From contig CALAZW010000022.1 in assembly GCA_937926545.1 (NCBI GenBank), positions 1-12,781 on the forward strand: 12,781 nt of DNA. Direction: 5' to 3'. Source of the DNA: an uncultured Helcococcus sp. Lineage in GTDB: Bacteria > Bacillota > Clostridia > Tissierellales > Peptoniphilaceae. The notes beneath the pieces are model-generated. The model was not told the DNA's origin. It saw only the letters and a program-made list of their open reading frames with translations, and made no database searches. The stretch's first letter is position 1. Each line of letters starts with the position of its first letter. This document shows positions 1 through 6,628 of the stretch, in pieces. Position numbers and translations under genes: made by a program.

Positions 1-73
1 GCCTTAGGCCGCCCAAAACCAGGTCCCTGCCCTCTACCAACTTGTGAACATCTACACCTATACCTATTCTCAT
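1..73 (-). CDS. ispF: 2-C-methyl-D-erythritol 2,4-cyclodiphosphate synthase, N-terminal fragment
   Basis: Only the first 24 codons lie inside the window; the gene continues past position 1. Read from the ATG at 73-71, the peptide starts MRIGIGVDVHKLVEGRDL and goes on VLGGLR. This is the hallmark IspF N-terminus (family pattern RIGxGxDxHxL...G..L.LGG). The Asp and His of the DVH motif are ligands of the active-site zinc in the family. IspF converts CDP-ME 2-phosphate to the cyclodiphosphate in the non-mevalonate isoprenoid pathway, in the cytoplasm. The ATG overlaps the TGA of ispD by 4 bp (ATGA), so the two are probably translationally coupled. In many bacteria IspD and IspF are neighbours or fused, which supports the call. 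The common Tyr of the family's GYDVH is Val here, a mild substitution. Confidence 0.93.
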   Translation of the reverse strand, partial: MRIGIGVDVHKLVEGRDLVLGGLR

Positions 74-765
74 AACTCCCTCTTTAATAACATTTCACCA
101 TAGCTTAAGTCCTCTACAGTGGTAATCTTTATATTTGAATAATCGCCTTCAAAAAGTTTGACTCGGCCCCCAAATACCTCTACTATCTGGGAATCATCCG
201 TCACATCTATATCTTCAATAAGCGCCTTTTCATAGGCCTTTACCATTATATCCTTGTGAAAAATCTGAGGAGTTTGAATATGATACAAATACTTCCTATT
301 AGGGGTTGCCTCAATATCGCCCCTGGGTCTAACCACCTTTATGGTATCCTTGACAGCCACTCCAAAAACCAGACCATCATAGTCTTCTAAAGTCTCTATA
401 GCCCTATCTATCTTATCTGTTGCCACAAAAGGCCTGGCTCCATCATGGGATAAAACCAGCTTGGTATCTTCTGGTAAAAGCTTAAGCCCATTGTAAATAG
501 ACTCCTGCCTGCTGGCTCCACCAGGGGCCAGACTAAATATTTGTCTATCATAGGCATCTATAAGCTTTTCAACCTGAGCCCTATCCTCTTTTCTCACCAC
601 TATTATAATATGGTCCACATAACTTGACCTATAGATTTTATCTATGGTTCTGGCTAGGATGGTCCTATGATTTAACTCCAGAAATAACTTATTTTTACCA
701 GCCCCCATCCTACTTCCTGATCCTCCAGCAGAGATGATGGCTGTTACAAACTTACCCTCATACAT
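70..765 (-). CDS. ispD: 2-C-methyl-D-erythritol 4-phosphate cytidylyltransferase
   Basis: IspD transfers CMP from CTP to methylerythritol 4-phosphate, the third step of the non-mevalonate isoprenoid pathway; it acts in the cytoplasm. The 231 residues match the usual family length. The CTP-binding loop AGGSGSRMGAGKNK lies at about residues 13-26, with R19 and K26 in the positions of the catalytic Arg/Lys. HDGARP (107-112) is the second nucleotide-binding motif. R157 and K213 (in GDYSNIK) fall where the family binds methylerythritol phosphate, and VTDDSQ (188-193) is also typical. The ATG at 765 has an AGGTG SD about 8 nt upstream and follows the AI-2E gene stop by 8 bp, so it sits inside an operon. 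It overlaps ispF by 4 bp. No key residue is missing. Confidence 0.96.
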   Translation of the reverse strand: MYEGKFVTAIISAGGSGSRMGAGKNKLFLELNHRTILARTIDKIYRSSYVDHIIIVVRKEDRAQVEKLIDAYDRQIFSLAPGGASRQESIYNGLKLLPEDTKLVLSHDGARPFVATDKIDRAIETLEDYDGLVFGVAVKDTIKVVRPRGDIEATPNRKYLYHIQTPQIFHKDIMVKAYEKALIEDIDVTDDSQIVEVFGGRVKLFEGDYSNIKITTVEDLSYGEMLLKREL

Positions 766-773
766 GTAAACAC

Positions 774-1931
774 CTATTTCTTTTCTATTTCAATTTCCTT
801 GTTTTCCAATCTTTTTTCAGTAAATTCCTTTAACAACATATAGACTGTCGATAATAAAGGTACAAATATTATCATTCCAACTACCCCCAACATGGCCCCT
901 CCCAAGGTTATGGACATGATAATCCACATGGATGGAACCCCTATTTGCTTACCCACTAGCCTAGGATACATAACATTTCCATCGAACTGTTGTAGAACAA
1001 CTGCAAACACCAAAAATATTAAGGCTTGAACTGGAGAAGACATAAAAATTATCACTGCTCCTATAATTGAACCAAAAATAGATCCAAAGTAGGGAATAAT
1101 ATTCATAAAACCTAACATAACCGAAATCATAAGGGCATAAGGTAGCCTTAAAATAGTCATACCTATAAAGGCCAAGATTCCCAATAAGATCGCTTCTATA
1201 AACTGACCTGTAAAGAAATTATAAAAATTCTTATAAAGCATTCTGGCTATATAAACTATCCTATCTGATACCTTTTCTGGGAAAAGTGCATAAGTAAACC
1301 TTTTAGAATGCTTGGATAAATTTTCCTTGTTGGAAAGAGCATAGACTGAAAATACAATAATCAAAAATGTATTGAAAAATCCAGCCACAAACATCTGTAG
1401 GGCATTTATGGTTCCACTAAAGGCATAACCAGCCTTGCCTGAGAAAAAGTCCATAAGGATTTTACCTATTTTTTCCGCATTCAAGGAAGCTATATAATCT
1501 TCCAACTTAAGGGCCTGCTTGTAGAGATTTTTATCCTTTTTCATAAAAATTATTACATCTTCCAAAATATTAGGCATCTGCTTGGTCAGACTAACTATAG
1601 AATCAACAAACTGTGGTATTACAGATATAGCCACAAAAACTATAAGCAAACCAAAGATAAGGTAGGATAGGATAATAGATACAAGCCTTATCCCCTTGCC
1701 TTTTTTCATTTTCAATTTATCTGTTAATAAATACTCTATACCGTTTAATAAAATATTTAATATAAAAGCCAAACAAAAGCCCAATACAATCGGCAGGGCC
1801 ATCTTAAAAAGTTTCCCTACAGCCGACCATAGAGAAGAAATGTTTAGCATGAAAAAATAAAAAACCAGTGACAGTATAACTATTAATGTAGTGATATATA
1901 TTTTTCTTTTTTCTTCATCTGATAATCTCAT
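774..1931 (-). CDS. AI-2E family (PerM/YdbI-type) integral membrane transporter
   Basis: A 385-residue polytopic membrane protein of the AI-2E transporter family (PF01594). Hydrophobic stretches lie near residues 15-30, 45-65, 85-108 and 180-200, with a cluster of further segments from about 245 to 370. The long loop at about 110-175 is typical. Signature features in the C-terminal half are a GFMNIIPYFGSIFGSIIG stretch (about 274-291), a QQFDGNVMYPRLVG stretch (about 314-327) and a Gly-rich LGGAMLGVVGM segment. Members have been tied to autoinducer-2 export, cation/proton antiport or other small-molecule export; the substrate cannot be read here. I chose ATG 1931, because the SD GAGGG (1940-1944) is 8 nt from it. 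The in-frame TTG at 1937 would leave only 2 nt. It heads an operon with ispD and ispF, a link that may be transcriptional only. Confidence 0.87.
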   Translation of the reverse strand: MRLSDEEKRKIYITTLIVILSLVFYFFMLNISSLWSAVGKLFKMALPIVLGFCLAFILNILLNGIEYLLTDKLKMKKGKGIRLVSIILSYLIFGLLIVFVAISVIPQFVDSIVSLTKQMPNILEDVIIFMKKDKNLYKQALKLEDYIASLNAEKIGKILMDFFSGKAGYAFSGTINALQMFVAGFFNTFLIIVFSVYALSNKENLSKHSKRFTYALFPEKVSDRIVYIARMLYKNFYNFFTGQFIEAILLGILAFIGMTILRLPYALMISVMLGFMNIIPYFGSIFGSIIGAVIIFMSSPVQALIFLVFAVVLQQFDGNVMYPRLVGKQIGVPSMWIIMSITLGGAMLGVVGMIIFVPLLSTVYMLLKEFTEKRLENKEIEIEKK

Positions 1932-1939
1932 ATACAATT

Positions 1940-1944
1940 CCCTC
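1940..1944 (-). promoter_or_regulatory. SD site that fixes the AI-2E gene start at 1931
   Basis: The minus strand reads GAGGG, then 8 nt, then ATG (1931). The upstream in-frame TTG (1937) sits only 2 nt after the SD, too close for initiation, so the longer frame is disfavoured. Confidence 0.65.
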
Positions 1945-1956
1945 TTCTTTTCTCTA

Positions 1957-1965
1957 ATTATATCA
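1957..1965 (-). promoter_or_regulatory. Extended -10 promoter for the AI-2E/ispD/ispF operon
   Basis: On the minus strand this reads TGATATAAT: a perfect -10 hexamer (TATAAT) with the TGn extension. Transcription would start near 1950, leaving a leader of about 19 nt that carries the SD GAGGG. No good -35 is present at 17 bp (AAATAT), as expected for an extended -10 promoter. A near copy, TGATATAGT, lies 53 bp upstream at 2010-2018, also with AAATAT 17 bp before the hexamer, and may be a second start. Confidence 0.55.
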
Positions 1966-2048
1966 TAAAGACCTAAACCATATTTAATTTTTGCTTTTTA
2001 TCTACTTAAACTATATCATAAGGATTAAGTATATTTTAAGGAGGTTTC

Positions 2049-2699
2049 ATGAAAAAACTACTATTTGATATGGATGGTACTCTCTTGGACTCCATGCCAA
2101 TGTGGTATGAATTCGAGGATAGATTTTTAGAAAAGAAAAAAACTGACAAGTGGGACAAGACCTATGTCTTGGAAGAAAACTCATCCACCCTTACCAATGG
2201 AGTAAGAATGTTAAGGAGCTTCTTGGACTTGGATCTAGATGATCTGACCATAGGCCAAATAATCAACTCCTTTTTACTTGATTTTTACGGTGAAGAAGTA
2301 AGACCCAAGGATGGAGTTTATGATAAATTAAAAGAACTTAAGGAAGAAGGCTACCAAATCTATGTGGCCACAGCCACCGATATAGCCTATGCCAGCCTGG
2401 CAATAAAATCTAGCGGTCTTGATAAGTTTATCAATAAAATCTATACTCCCGACACCCTTGGCCACTCTAAAAAATCCATAGAATACTTTGAAGCAATCTT
2501 GGATGATTTGGAAATCGAAGGAAAAGATGCTGTTTTTTTTGATGATGTTCTTTACGCCAATAGGCTGGCCCACTCTGCAGGCATGAAAACCATAGGAGTC
2601 TATGATGAGACTGCCGACCACAAGGACAAAATCAAAGAACTGGTAGACCACTATATTTATAATTTTAATGAAATAGATAAAGAAAAGATAGAAGACTAG
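2049..2699 (+). CDS. HAD-superfamily hydrolase, phosphoglycolate phosphatase/phosphoglucomutase-like
   Basis: A 216-residue cytoplasmic HAD-fold protein. Motif I is DMDGT at residues 7-11 (D7 nucleophile, D9 acid/base). A helical cap insert after motif I, at about 15-85, places it in subfamily I. Motif II is the Thr in YVATATD (about 105-111), motif III a Lys in HSKKS (139-143), and motif IV FFDD (163-166), followed by the usual AxxAGMKTIGVYD stretch. These motifs indicate a metal-dependent phosphatase or phosphomutase acting on a small phosphorylated metabolite; the substrate is not readable. The SD AAGGAGG (2038-2044) sits 4 nt before the ATG. The gene stands alone, divergent from the AI-2E operon and convergent with scrK, with its stop inside its own terminator. 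A plus-strand promoter is not obvious; TTGCTT (1991)/TATCAT (2014) with 17 bp spacing is a weak candidate. Confidence 0.87.
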   Translation: MKKLLFDMDGTLLDSMPMWYEFEDRFLEKKKTDKWDKTYVLEENSSTLTNGVRMLRSFLDLDLDDLTIGQIINSFLLDFYGEEVRPKDGVYDKLKELKEEGYQIYVATATDIAYASLAIKSSGLDKFINKIYTPDTLGHSKKSIEYFEAILDDLEIEGKDAVFFDDVLYANRLAHSAGMKTIGVYDETADHKDKIKELVDHYIYNFNEIDKEKIED

Positions 2700-2713
2700 C
2701 TTCTATCTTTTTC
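2684..2713. terminator. Bidirectional intrinsic terminator between the HAD gene and scrK
   Basis: An 11-bp perfect stem, AAAGATAGAAG (2684-2694) and CTTCTATCTTT (2700-2710), encloses the 5-nt loop ACTAG, which contains the HAD stop codon TAG (2697-2699). T-rich sequence follows on the plus strand. On the minus strand a TTTTC/TTTATC tract follows, so it can also end the scr operon transcript, whose last gene stops at 2735. The stem is AT-rich, so strength may be moderate. Confidence 0.75.
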
Positions 2714-2734
2714 TTTGTTTTTTATCTTTCTTTC

Positions 2735-3691
2735 TTATTTATTTTCTAACAAGTCCTTAACCTCTTTCAGATAAGGTAGTCCGTCCAAGGCTCCAACCTT
2801 GGTAGTTGTAAGTCCTGCCACCCCATTGGAAAAGCTTAATAGGTAGTCATGGTTCTTATCCACATAGGAAACCAAGTCATCTTTTCCTATCTTATCCTTG
2901 GAAAGATTATATAAAAAGGCTCCTATGGAGGCATCTCCAGCCCCTGTAGTATCCACCACATCCAGGCTATAGGCCGGTCCAAAGTAGGAATTTTCTCTAC
3001 TTATTAGACTAATTCCCTTTTCCCCTTGGGTATAGACTATAAGACTTATCCCCTTATCAAAAAGATAATTAAAGGCTTCTTTCTCGTCTTTTTTTCTGGT
3101 GATGAAAAACAGCTCATCATCTGCTATCTTAACCAGGTCTGCACCCGATAAAAACTCATTTACTGTCTGATAAAGTTCCTCCTGATCCTCCCATAGATTA
3201 AACCTTAAATTAGGATCAAAGGAAACCAGACCTCCCTTTCTTCTCATTTCTTCTATGGCCCTTTTGTGACTTAACTTGGCCTTTGAATCCACCAGATTAA
3301 CTGAACAAAAGTGTAGGATATCTTCCCTGGTAAAAAAGGAAAAATCCTCCCTACTATACATTAGATCAGCTGCATCCTTTCTGTAAAAGCTAAAGCTTCT
3401 ATTTCTATTTTCATCCCAGTTGACAAAGGCAAGTCCTGTCTTATAGGAAGAAGATAGATCCAACCTATCCACTAAAACCCCATTTTCCCTAAGACTTTCA
3501 TAAATATATTGACCAAAGGAATCCTTGGATAACTGGCTTAGAAAGGAAGAACTTTCTCCCAGCCTGGCTATGGAAGTGGCCACATTCAAAGGGGCCCCTC
3601 CCACATTCTTTCTATAGCTAATAACTTCATTGTCTTCAAATCTTTCTGGAGTAAAGTCTATCAAGGCCTCCCCCATACAATATACTGTCAT
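2735..3691 (-). CDS. scrK: Fructokinase, PfkB/ribokinase family
   Basis: A 318-residue cytoplasmic sugar kinase. It phosphorylates the fructose released by ScrB to fructose-6-phosphate with ATP. The first PfkB signature is the GGAPLNVA stretch (about 31-38), where sugar binds. The second is DTTGAGD (about 247-253), with the final Asp as catalytic base and the Gly residues forming the anion hole. The MGEALIDFTPE N-terminus is typical of bacterial fructokinases. I chose ATG 3691: it gives an ATGA overlap with the scrB stop (4 bp) and has the SD AAGGTGG 8 nt upstream. The GTG at 3703 lies inside that SD. It is the last gene of the scr operon, ending just before the shared terminator. Many Firmicutes use a ROK-type fructokinase for this step; here it is the PfkB type. 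Confidence 0.92.
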   Translation of the reverse strand: MTVYCMGEALIDFTPERFEDNEVISYRKNVGGAPLNVATSIARLGESSSFLSQLSKDSFGQYIYESLRENGVLVDRLDLSSSYKTGLAFVNWDENRNRSFSFYRKDAADLMYSREDFSFFTREDILHFCSVNLVDSKAKLSHKRAIEEMRRKGGLVSFDPNLRFNLWEDQEELYQTVNEFLSGADLVKIADDELFFITRKKDEKEAFNYLFDKGISLIVYTQGEKGISLISRENSYFGPAYSLDVVDTTGAGDASIGAFLYNLSKDKIGKDDLVSYVDKNHDYLLSFSNGVAGLTTTKVGALDGLPYLKEVKDLLENK

Positions 3692-5136
3692 ACTAAATCC
3701 CACCTTTTTACTTTAATCCTATCAGAAGTTTGATTAATTAAAAACAGGTTCTTGTCATCTGTAAAATACCTGCTAGATAAAACACTTTCCCCTCCATTGA
3801 TAAAAATCTCTATGGAAGACCTGTCGATAAAGATCCTCATGGTCTCTATCTCAGGTAAAAAAGCATATCTCTCATAGCCAAAGTCCCCTCCAAAATCCCT
3901 GCCAAAACCTGACCTATCCAGGCTAAAAAGCCCCTGGTCATAGGTAAAATCCAAACTTCCTTCATCTCTGGTGGCTAGAGAAAAACTGTGGCTGGTTTTT
4001 TTATTGAAAACAAGTTCCAGCTCACAATAGTTACCTATTTCTATTTTTTCCTGGCCCATCTCAAAGATTTTTTCATTTTTTCTTAGGTCCAAAAGATTGG
4101 GATGGGGCTCTTGATAAAGCCTGTCTTTTCTTAAGTCTAACCTTCTAGGCAGACTTAAAATATGGGCCCAACCATCCTCATCACTGGGATAGGAAATTTC
4201 TGGCAGTCCCATCCAGGCAAAGAGAATTTGATCCTTGCCATCATTAAAGGTTTGGGGAGCATAAAAATCAAAGCCCTGGTCCAACTCCCTGTAGTCCCCA
4301 TGATTAAAATCTTCACTTAAGTCCTTCTTATCTGCCACCAAATAGCCTGAACTGTAGATATTTAACCTGTCATAGCCCCTTCTATCTAGACCTTGAGGGG
4401 AGAATATAAGAACTCTCTTGTCTTTTAGGCTAAAAAGGTCTGGGCACTCCCACATAAAACCAAAATCATCAAGTCTGGTCCTTAAGTCCCCTTGAAAATC
4501 CCAGTCATAAAGATTCTTGGACTTGAAGAGAAGGGCCCTGCCCCTTTCTTCCTTGTTTTGTCCCCCTAGAATCATATGATAAAAACCATCTTCCTTCCAA
4601 ACCTTAGGATCTCTTATCTCACTGGTATAGCCTGGATGATCAAAGACAAAAAGAGGCTGGTCTAGCTTTTCTGCCTGGCCCTTGTCATTCATAAGAGCCA
4701 TAGACTGGCTGGAAATCCTCTTCCAGTCATCATCCCTTCTATTGGCCGTATAGAAAAGATAGAGCCTATCTTCTTCCACCAGACCACTTCCTGAAAATAT
4801 ACCGTGGCTTTCATAGTCCTTTTCAGGCTTTAAAAACAAGCCTTCATCCTTCCAGTTAAGTAAATCCTTTGAGGATAAATGATACCAGTGCTTAAGACCG
4901 TGGATGGGACCTAGGGGAAACCACTGGTAGAAAAGGTGGTAGCGCCCCTTAAAGTAGGCTAGCCCATTGGGATCATTTAAAAGCCCTGTTTTTGGCTGAA
5001 TGTGAAAAAGACACCTATATTTACTTTTCTTAACCTTGTCTTCCAAGGCCTCCAGCTTGGCTGGACCAAAGTCCTCCAGGCTGGTATACCTATCTTCTTC
5101 CCTTCTTATGGCCAAGTTATCCATCTTATTTCTCAT
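3688..5136 (-). CDS. scrB: Sucrose-6-phosphate hydrolase, GH32
   Basis: A 482-residue cytoplasmic beta-fructofuranosidase that splits sucrose-6-phosphate (made by ScrA) into glucose-6-phosphate and fructose. All three GH32 active-site motifs are visible: NDPNG at 54-58 with nucleophile D55; RDP at 175-177 (D176 stabilises the transition state); and WECPD at 229-233 with acid/base E230. FHIQPKTGLLNDPNG and FSGSG (114-118) are typical. Residues from about 340 form the C-terminal beta-sandwich, including the RIFIDRSSIEIFING region. There is no signal peptide, which fits an intracellular enzyme rather than a secreted levanase or invertase. The start is uncertain: ATG 5136 overlaps scrA by 11 bp, and ATG 5124 lies one base after the scrA stop. 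Neither has a strong SD, so translation probably depends on ribosomes finishing scrA. Confidence 0.94.
   Translation of the reverse strand: MRNKMDNLAIRREEDRYTSLEDFGPAKLEALEDKVKKSKYRCLFHIQPKTGLLNDPNGLAYFKGRYHLFYQWFPLGPIHGLKHWYHLSSKDLLNWKDEGLFLKPEKDYESHGIFSGSGLVEEDRLYLFYTANRRDDDWKRISSQSMALMNDKGQAEKLDQPLFVFDHPGYTSEIRDPKVWKEDGFYHMILGGQNKEERGRALLFKSKNLYDWDFQGDLRTRLDDFGFMWECPDLFSLKDKRVLIFSPQGLDRRGYDRLNIYSSGYLVADKKDLSEDFNHGDYRELDQGFDFYAPQTFNDGKDQILFAWMGLPEISYPSDEDGWAHILSLPRRLDLRKDRLYQEPHPNLLDLRKNEKIFEMGQEKIEIGNYCELELVFNKKTSHSFSLATRDEGSLDFTYDQGLFSLDRSGFGRDFGGDFGYERYAFLPEIETMRIFIDRSSIEIFINGGESVLSSRYFTDDKNLFLINQTSDRIKVKRWDLV
3700..3706 (-). promoter_or_regulatory. SD site that fixes the scrK start at 3691
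   Basis: The minus strand reads AAGGTGG followed by 8 nt and ATG (3691-3689). The site lies inside the 3' end of scrB, so ScrK synthesis can begin independently as well as by coupling at the ATGA overlap. Confidence 0.65.
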
Positions 5137-6532
5137 ACTTTCTACTTAAAACCATGGTTAGACCAAAGGAAACTACCATGGCTATCACCATACCAATAAT
5201 ATAGTGGACCACCTTATTTGGAACTATGGATATAATTCCTGGTAGACCTGCTGCCCCCAAGGCTATAGCCAAGACCTTGGTAGCTGATATATAGGCCGCC
5301 CCACAAGCTGAACCTACAATGGCTGCCTTAAAAGGATAGTTTAACTTCAGGTTGACTCCAAACATGGCCGGCTCTGTTATACCTAAAAGGGCTGAAATAC
5401 CAGAAGCTGCCGCTGTCCCCTTCATCTTTTCATTTTTAGTAACCCTAAGTACTGCAAGAGTTGCCGCCCCTTGGGCCACATTTGACATGGCTGCTATAGG
5501 AAAGATAAAAGATCCTCCTGTAACTGCCTGGTTGGCTATTAAATGGGTTTCAATAGGTATAAAACTGTGGTGCATACCAGTTATAACTATAGGGGCATAT
5601 AAAAGACCAAATAGGGCTCCCCCTAGAAAACCTAGGCTAGTATACATGGTTATTAAACCATTGGAGATAGCATCCCCTACCATTCTTAAAACTGGGCCTA
5701 GAATAGTGAAGGTTAAAAATCCAGTTATAAAAATTGATAAAAGTGGGGTTAAAAGATTGTCCAAGGCAGGAGTGATCTTCTTGTGGAAGAAGGTCTCCAA
5801 CTTGGCCAAAAGATAAGAGGCCACAAGTATAGGTAGAACCGTTCCTTGATAACCAATCTTAGCTATTTCCAGACCAAAAATATTCCAGACAGGAATAGTA
5901 TCAACCGATGCTTGGGCATAGGCATTTAATAGGTCTGGATGGACCATGATCATCCCCATGGCAGCTCCCAAATAAGGATTTCCTCCAAATTGCTTGGTGG
6001 CTGAAAAACCTATAAGAACTGGCAAAAATACAAAGGCCGCATTGGCAAAAGTATTAATCATGGCTGCCAAGTCTGCCATTTGAGGATAGGCCTCTATTAA
6101 ACTCTGACCCTTAAAAAACAAGTCGGGAGCTGTCAAAAGGTTATTTATCCCCATAAGTAATCCTCCAGCCACAATAGCTGGTATAATTGGTACAAATATA
6201 TCTGATAATTGCTTTACTAATTTTTGTAGAGGATTTAACTTTTTATCTGCATCCTTTTTCAAGTCTGCAGTGGACTTTTCTTCCAAACTTTTATCTTCAT
6301 TTAAAACCTTAAAAACATTTTGAACTGTTCCTGGACCTAAAATCAACTGTAACTGACCTGCATTATAAAAGTTTCCCTTTATAGCCTGGTAACCTTCTAT
6401 CTCTTCCATGTCCACCTTGCTGTCATCCCTTAGGACCAACCTTAATCTGGTTGAGCAGTGGGCCATACTAATAACATTTTCTTTCCCGCCTACCATATCC
6501 AATATGTCGGCTGCTATTTTTTCATAGTTCAT
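5126..6532 (-). CDS. scrA: Sucrose-specific PTS permease, EIIBC
   Basis: A 468-residue membrane permease of the glucose/sucrose PTS superfamily. It imports sucrose and releases sucrose-6-phosphate inside. The EIIB domain (about 1-80) carries the phosphorylated cysteine C26 in HCSTRLR. A charged linker (about 80-105) leads to the EIIC domain, with hydrophobic segments from about 110 to 463. TGMHHSF (318-324) and GITEPAMFG (384-392) are conserved EIIC motifs. No EIIA domain follows, so the protein is of the BC type, like Bacillus SacP, and must take phosphate from an EIIA encoded elsewhere. The length is normal for EIIBC; it is not a truncation. The SD AAAGGAGG lies 4 nt before the ATG. It is the first gene of the scrA-scrB-scrK unit. 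Trehalose is a possible alternative for the fold, but scrB and scrK next door make sucrose much more likely. Confidence 0.94.
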   Translation of the reverse strand: MNYEKIAADILDMVGGKENVISMAHCSTRLRLVLRDDSKVDMEEIEGYQAIKGNFYNAGQLQLILGPGTVQNVFKVLNEDKSLEEKSTADLKKDADKKLNPLQKLVKQLSDIFVPIIPAIVAGGLLMGINNLLTAPDLFFKGQSLIEAYPQMADLAAMINTFANAAFVFLPVLIGFSATKQFGGNPYLGAAMGMIMVHPDLLNAYAQASVDTIPVWNIFGLEIAKIGYQGTVLPILVASYLLAKLETFFHKKITPALDNLLTPLLSIFITGFLTFTILGPVLRMVGDAISNGLITMYTSLGFLGGALFGLLYAPIVITGMHHSFIPIETHLIANQAVTGGSFIFPIAAMSNVAQGAATLAVLRVTKNEKMKGTAAASGISALLGITEPAMFGVNLKLNYPFKAAIVGSACGAAYISATKVLAIALGAAGLPGIISIVPNKVVHYIIGMVIAMVVSFGLTMVLSRKYEK

Positions 6533-6545
6533 ATTTCCTCCTTTG

Positions 6546-6559
6546 TGGAACCGTTTCCA
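6546..6559. promoter_or_regulatory. LacI-type operator O1 in the scrA leader
   Basis: The minus strand reads TGGAAACGGTTCCA, a near-palindrome with half-sites TGGAAAC and TGGAACC around the central CG that LacI-family repressors favour. It lies just upstream of the scrA SD and about 35-48 nt into the predicted transcript, so bound repressor could block elongation as well as loop to O2. ScrR, encoded next door, is the natural ligand. It also resembles a CcpA cre site, but two conserved positions disagree. Confidence 0.75.
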
Positions 6560-6573
6560 TATCCTCTATTTTT

Positions 6574-6595
6574 TTAGAGAAGTTCCCTTCTCTAA
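6574..6595 (-). other. Stem-loop at the predicted 5' end of the scrA mRNA
   Basis: A perfect 9-bp stem, TTAGAGAAG and CTTCTCTAA, closed on the minus strand by GGAA, a GNRA tetraloop. The predicted transcription start (about 6593) falls on the outer stem, so the mRNA would begin with at least 7 bp of this hairpin. It is not a terminator: on the minus strand it is followed by a run of A, not T. A role in protecting the 5' end, or as a protein-binding site, is inferred. Confidence 0.55.
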
Positions 6596-6599
6596 GTTT

Positions 6600-6628
6600 A
6601 TGGTACCAGTTCCATCTTTTCCTGTCAA
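6600..6628 (-). promoter_or_regulatory. Promoter of the scrA-scrB-scrK operon
   Basis: On the minus strand a perfect -35 TTGACA (6628-6623) is followed by exactly 17 bp and a -10 TACCAT (6605-6600) with a TGG extension (TGn). The -35 overlaps the scrR stop codon (TGA at 6627-6625), so the promoter begins inside the regulator gene. The start site is predicted near 6593. The weak -10 hexamer is partly offset by the TGn element and a perfect -35. Operator O2 covers the spacer end and the -10. Confidence 0.75.
6601..6614. promoter_or_regulatory. LacI-type operator O2 overlapping the scrA -10
   Basis: The minus strand reads TGGAACTGGTACCA, matching O1 at most positions (11 of 14 in the best orientation), with half-sites TGGAACT and TGGTACC. 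It lies on the -10 element, so a bound repressor would exclude RNA polymerase. Its centre is 55 bp from that of O1, close to five helical turns. Confidence 0.6.

Noticed and set aside
1932..1937. A TTG start for the AI-2E gene at 1937
   Set aside because: It is only 2 nt from the SD; ATG 1931 has 8-nt spacing.
2328..2651. A minus-strand open frame opposite the HAD gene
   Set aside because: It lies entirely within the HAD coding region on the other strand, whose motifs are complete.
3692..3703. A GTG start for scrK at 3703
   Set aside because: It lies inside the SD that serves ATG 3691, and the ATGA overlap with scrB supports the latter.
5352..5816. A 154-codon plus-strand open frame inside scrA
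   Set aside because: It is the antisense of a convincing EIIC coding region; it has no SD and its protein resembles no family.
6520..6558. A 12-codon ORF in the scrA leader, starting with the ATG at 6558
   Set aside because: It has no usable SD, is made of operator and SD sequence, and its peptide (METVPQ...) resembles no leader peptide I know.
6546..6559. The TGGAA/TTCCA dyad as a CcpA cre site
   Set aside because: It has the central CG but differs from the cre consensus at both positions that should be A/T near the ends. A matching second copy beside a LacI-family gene favours ScrR.
6574..6595. The hairpin between scrR and scrA as a terminator of scrR
   Set aside because: On the minus strand, the direction of scrR, the stem is followed by A-rich sequence, and the T-run is on the wrong side. 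On the plus strand no T-tract follows.
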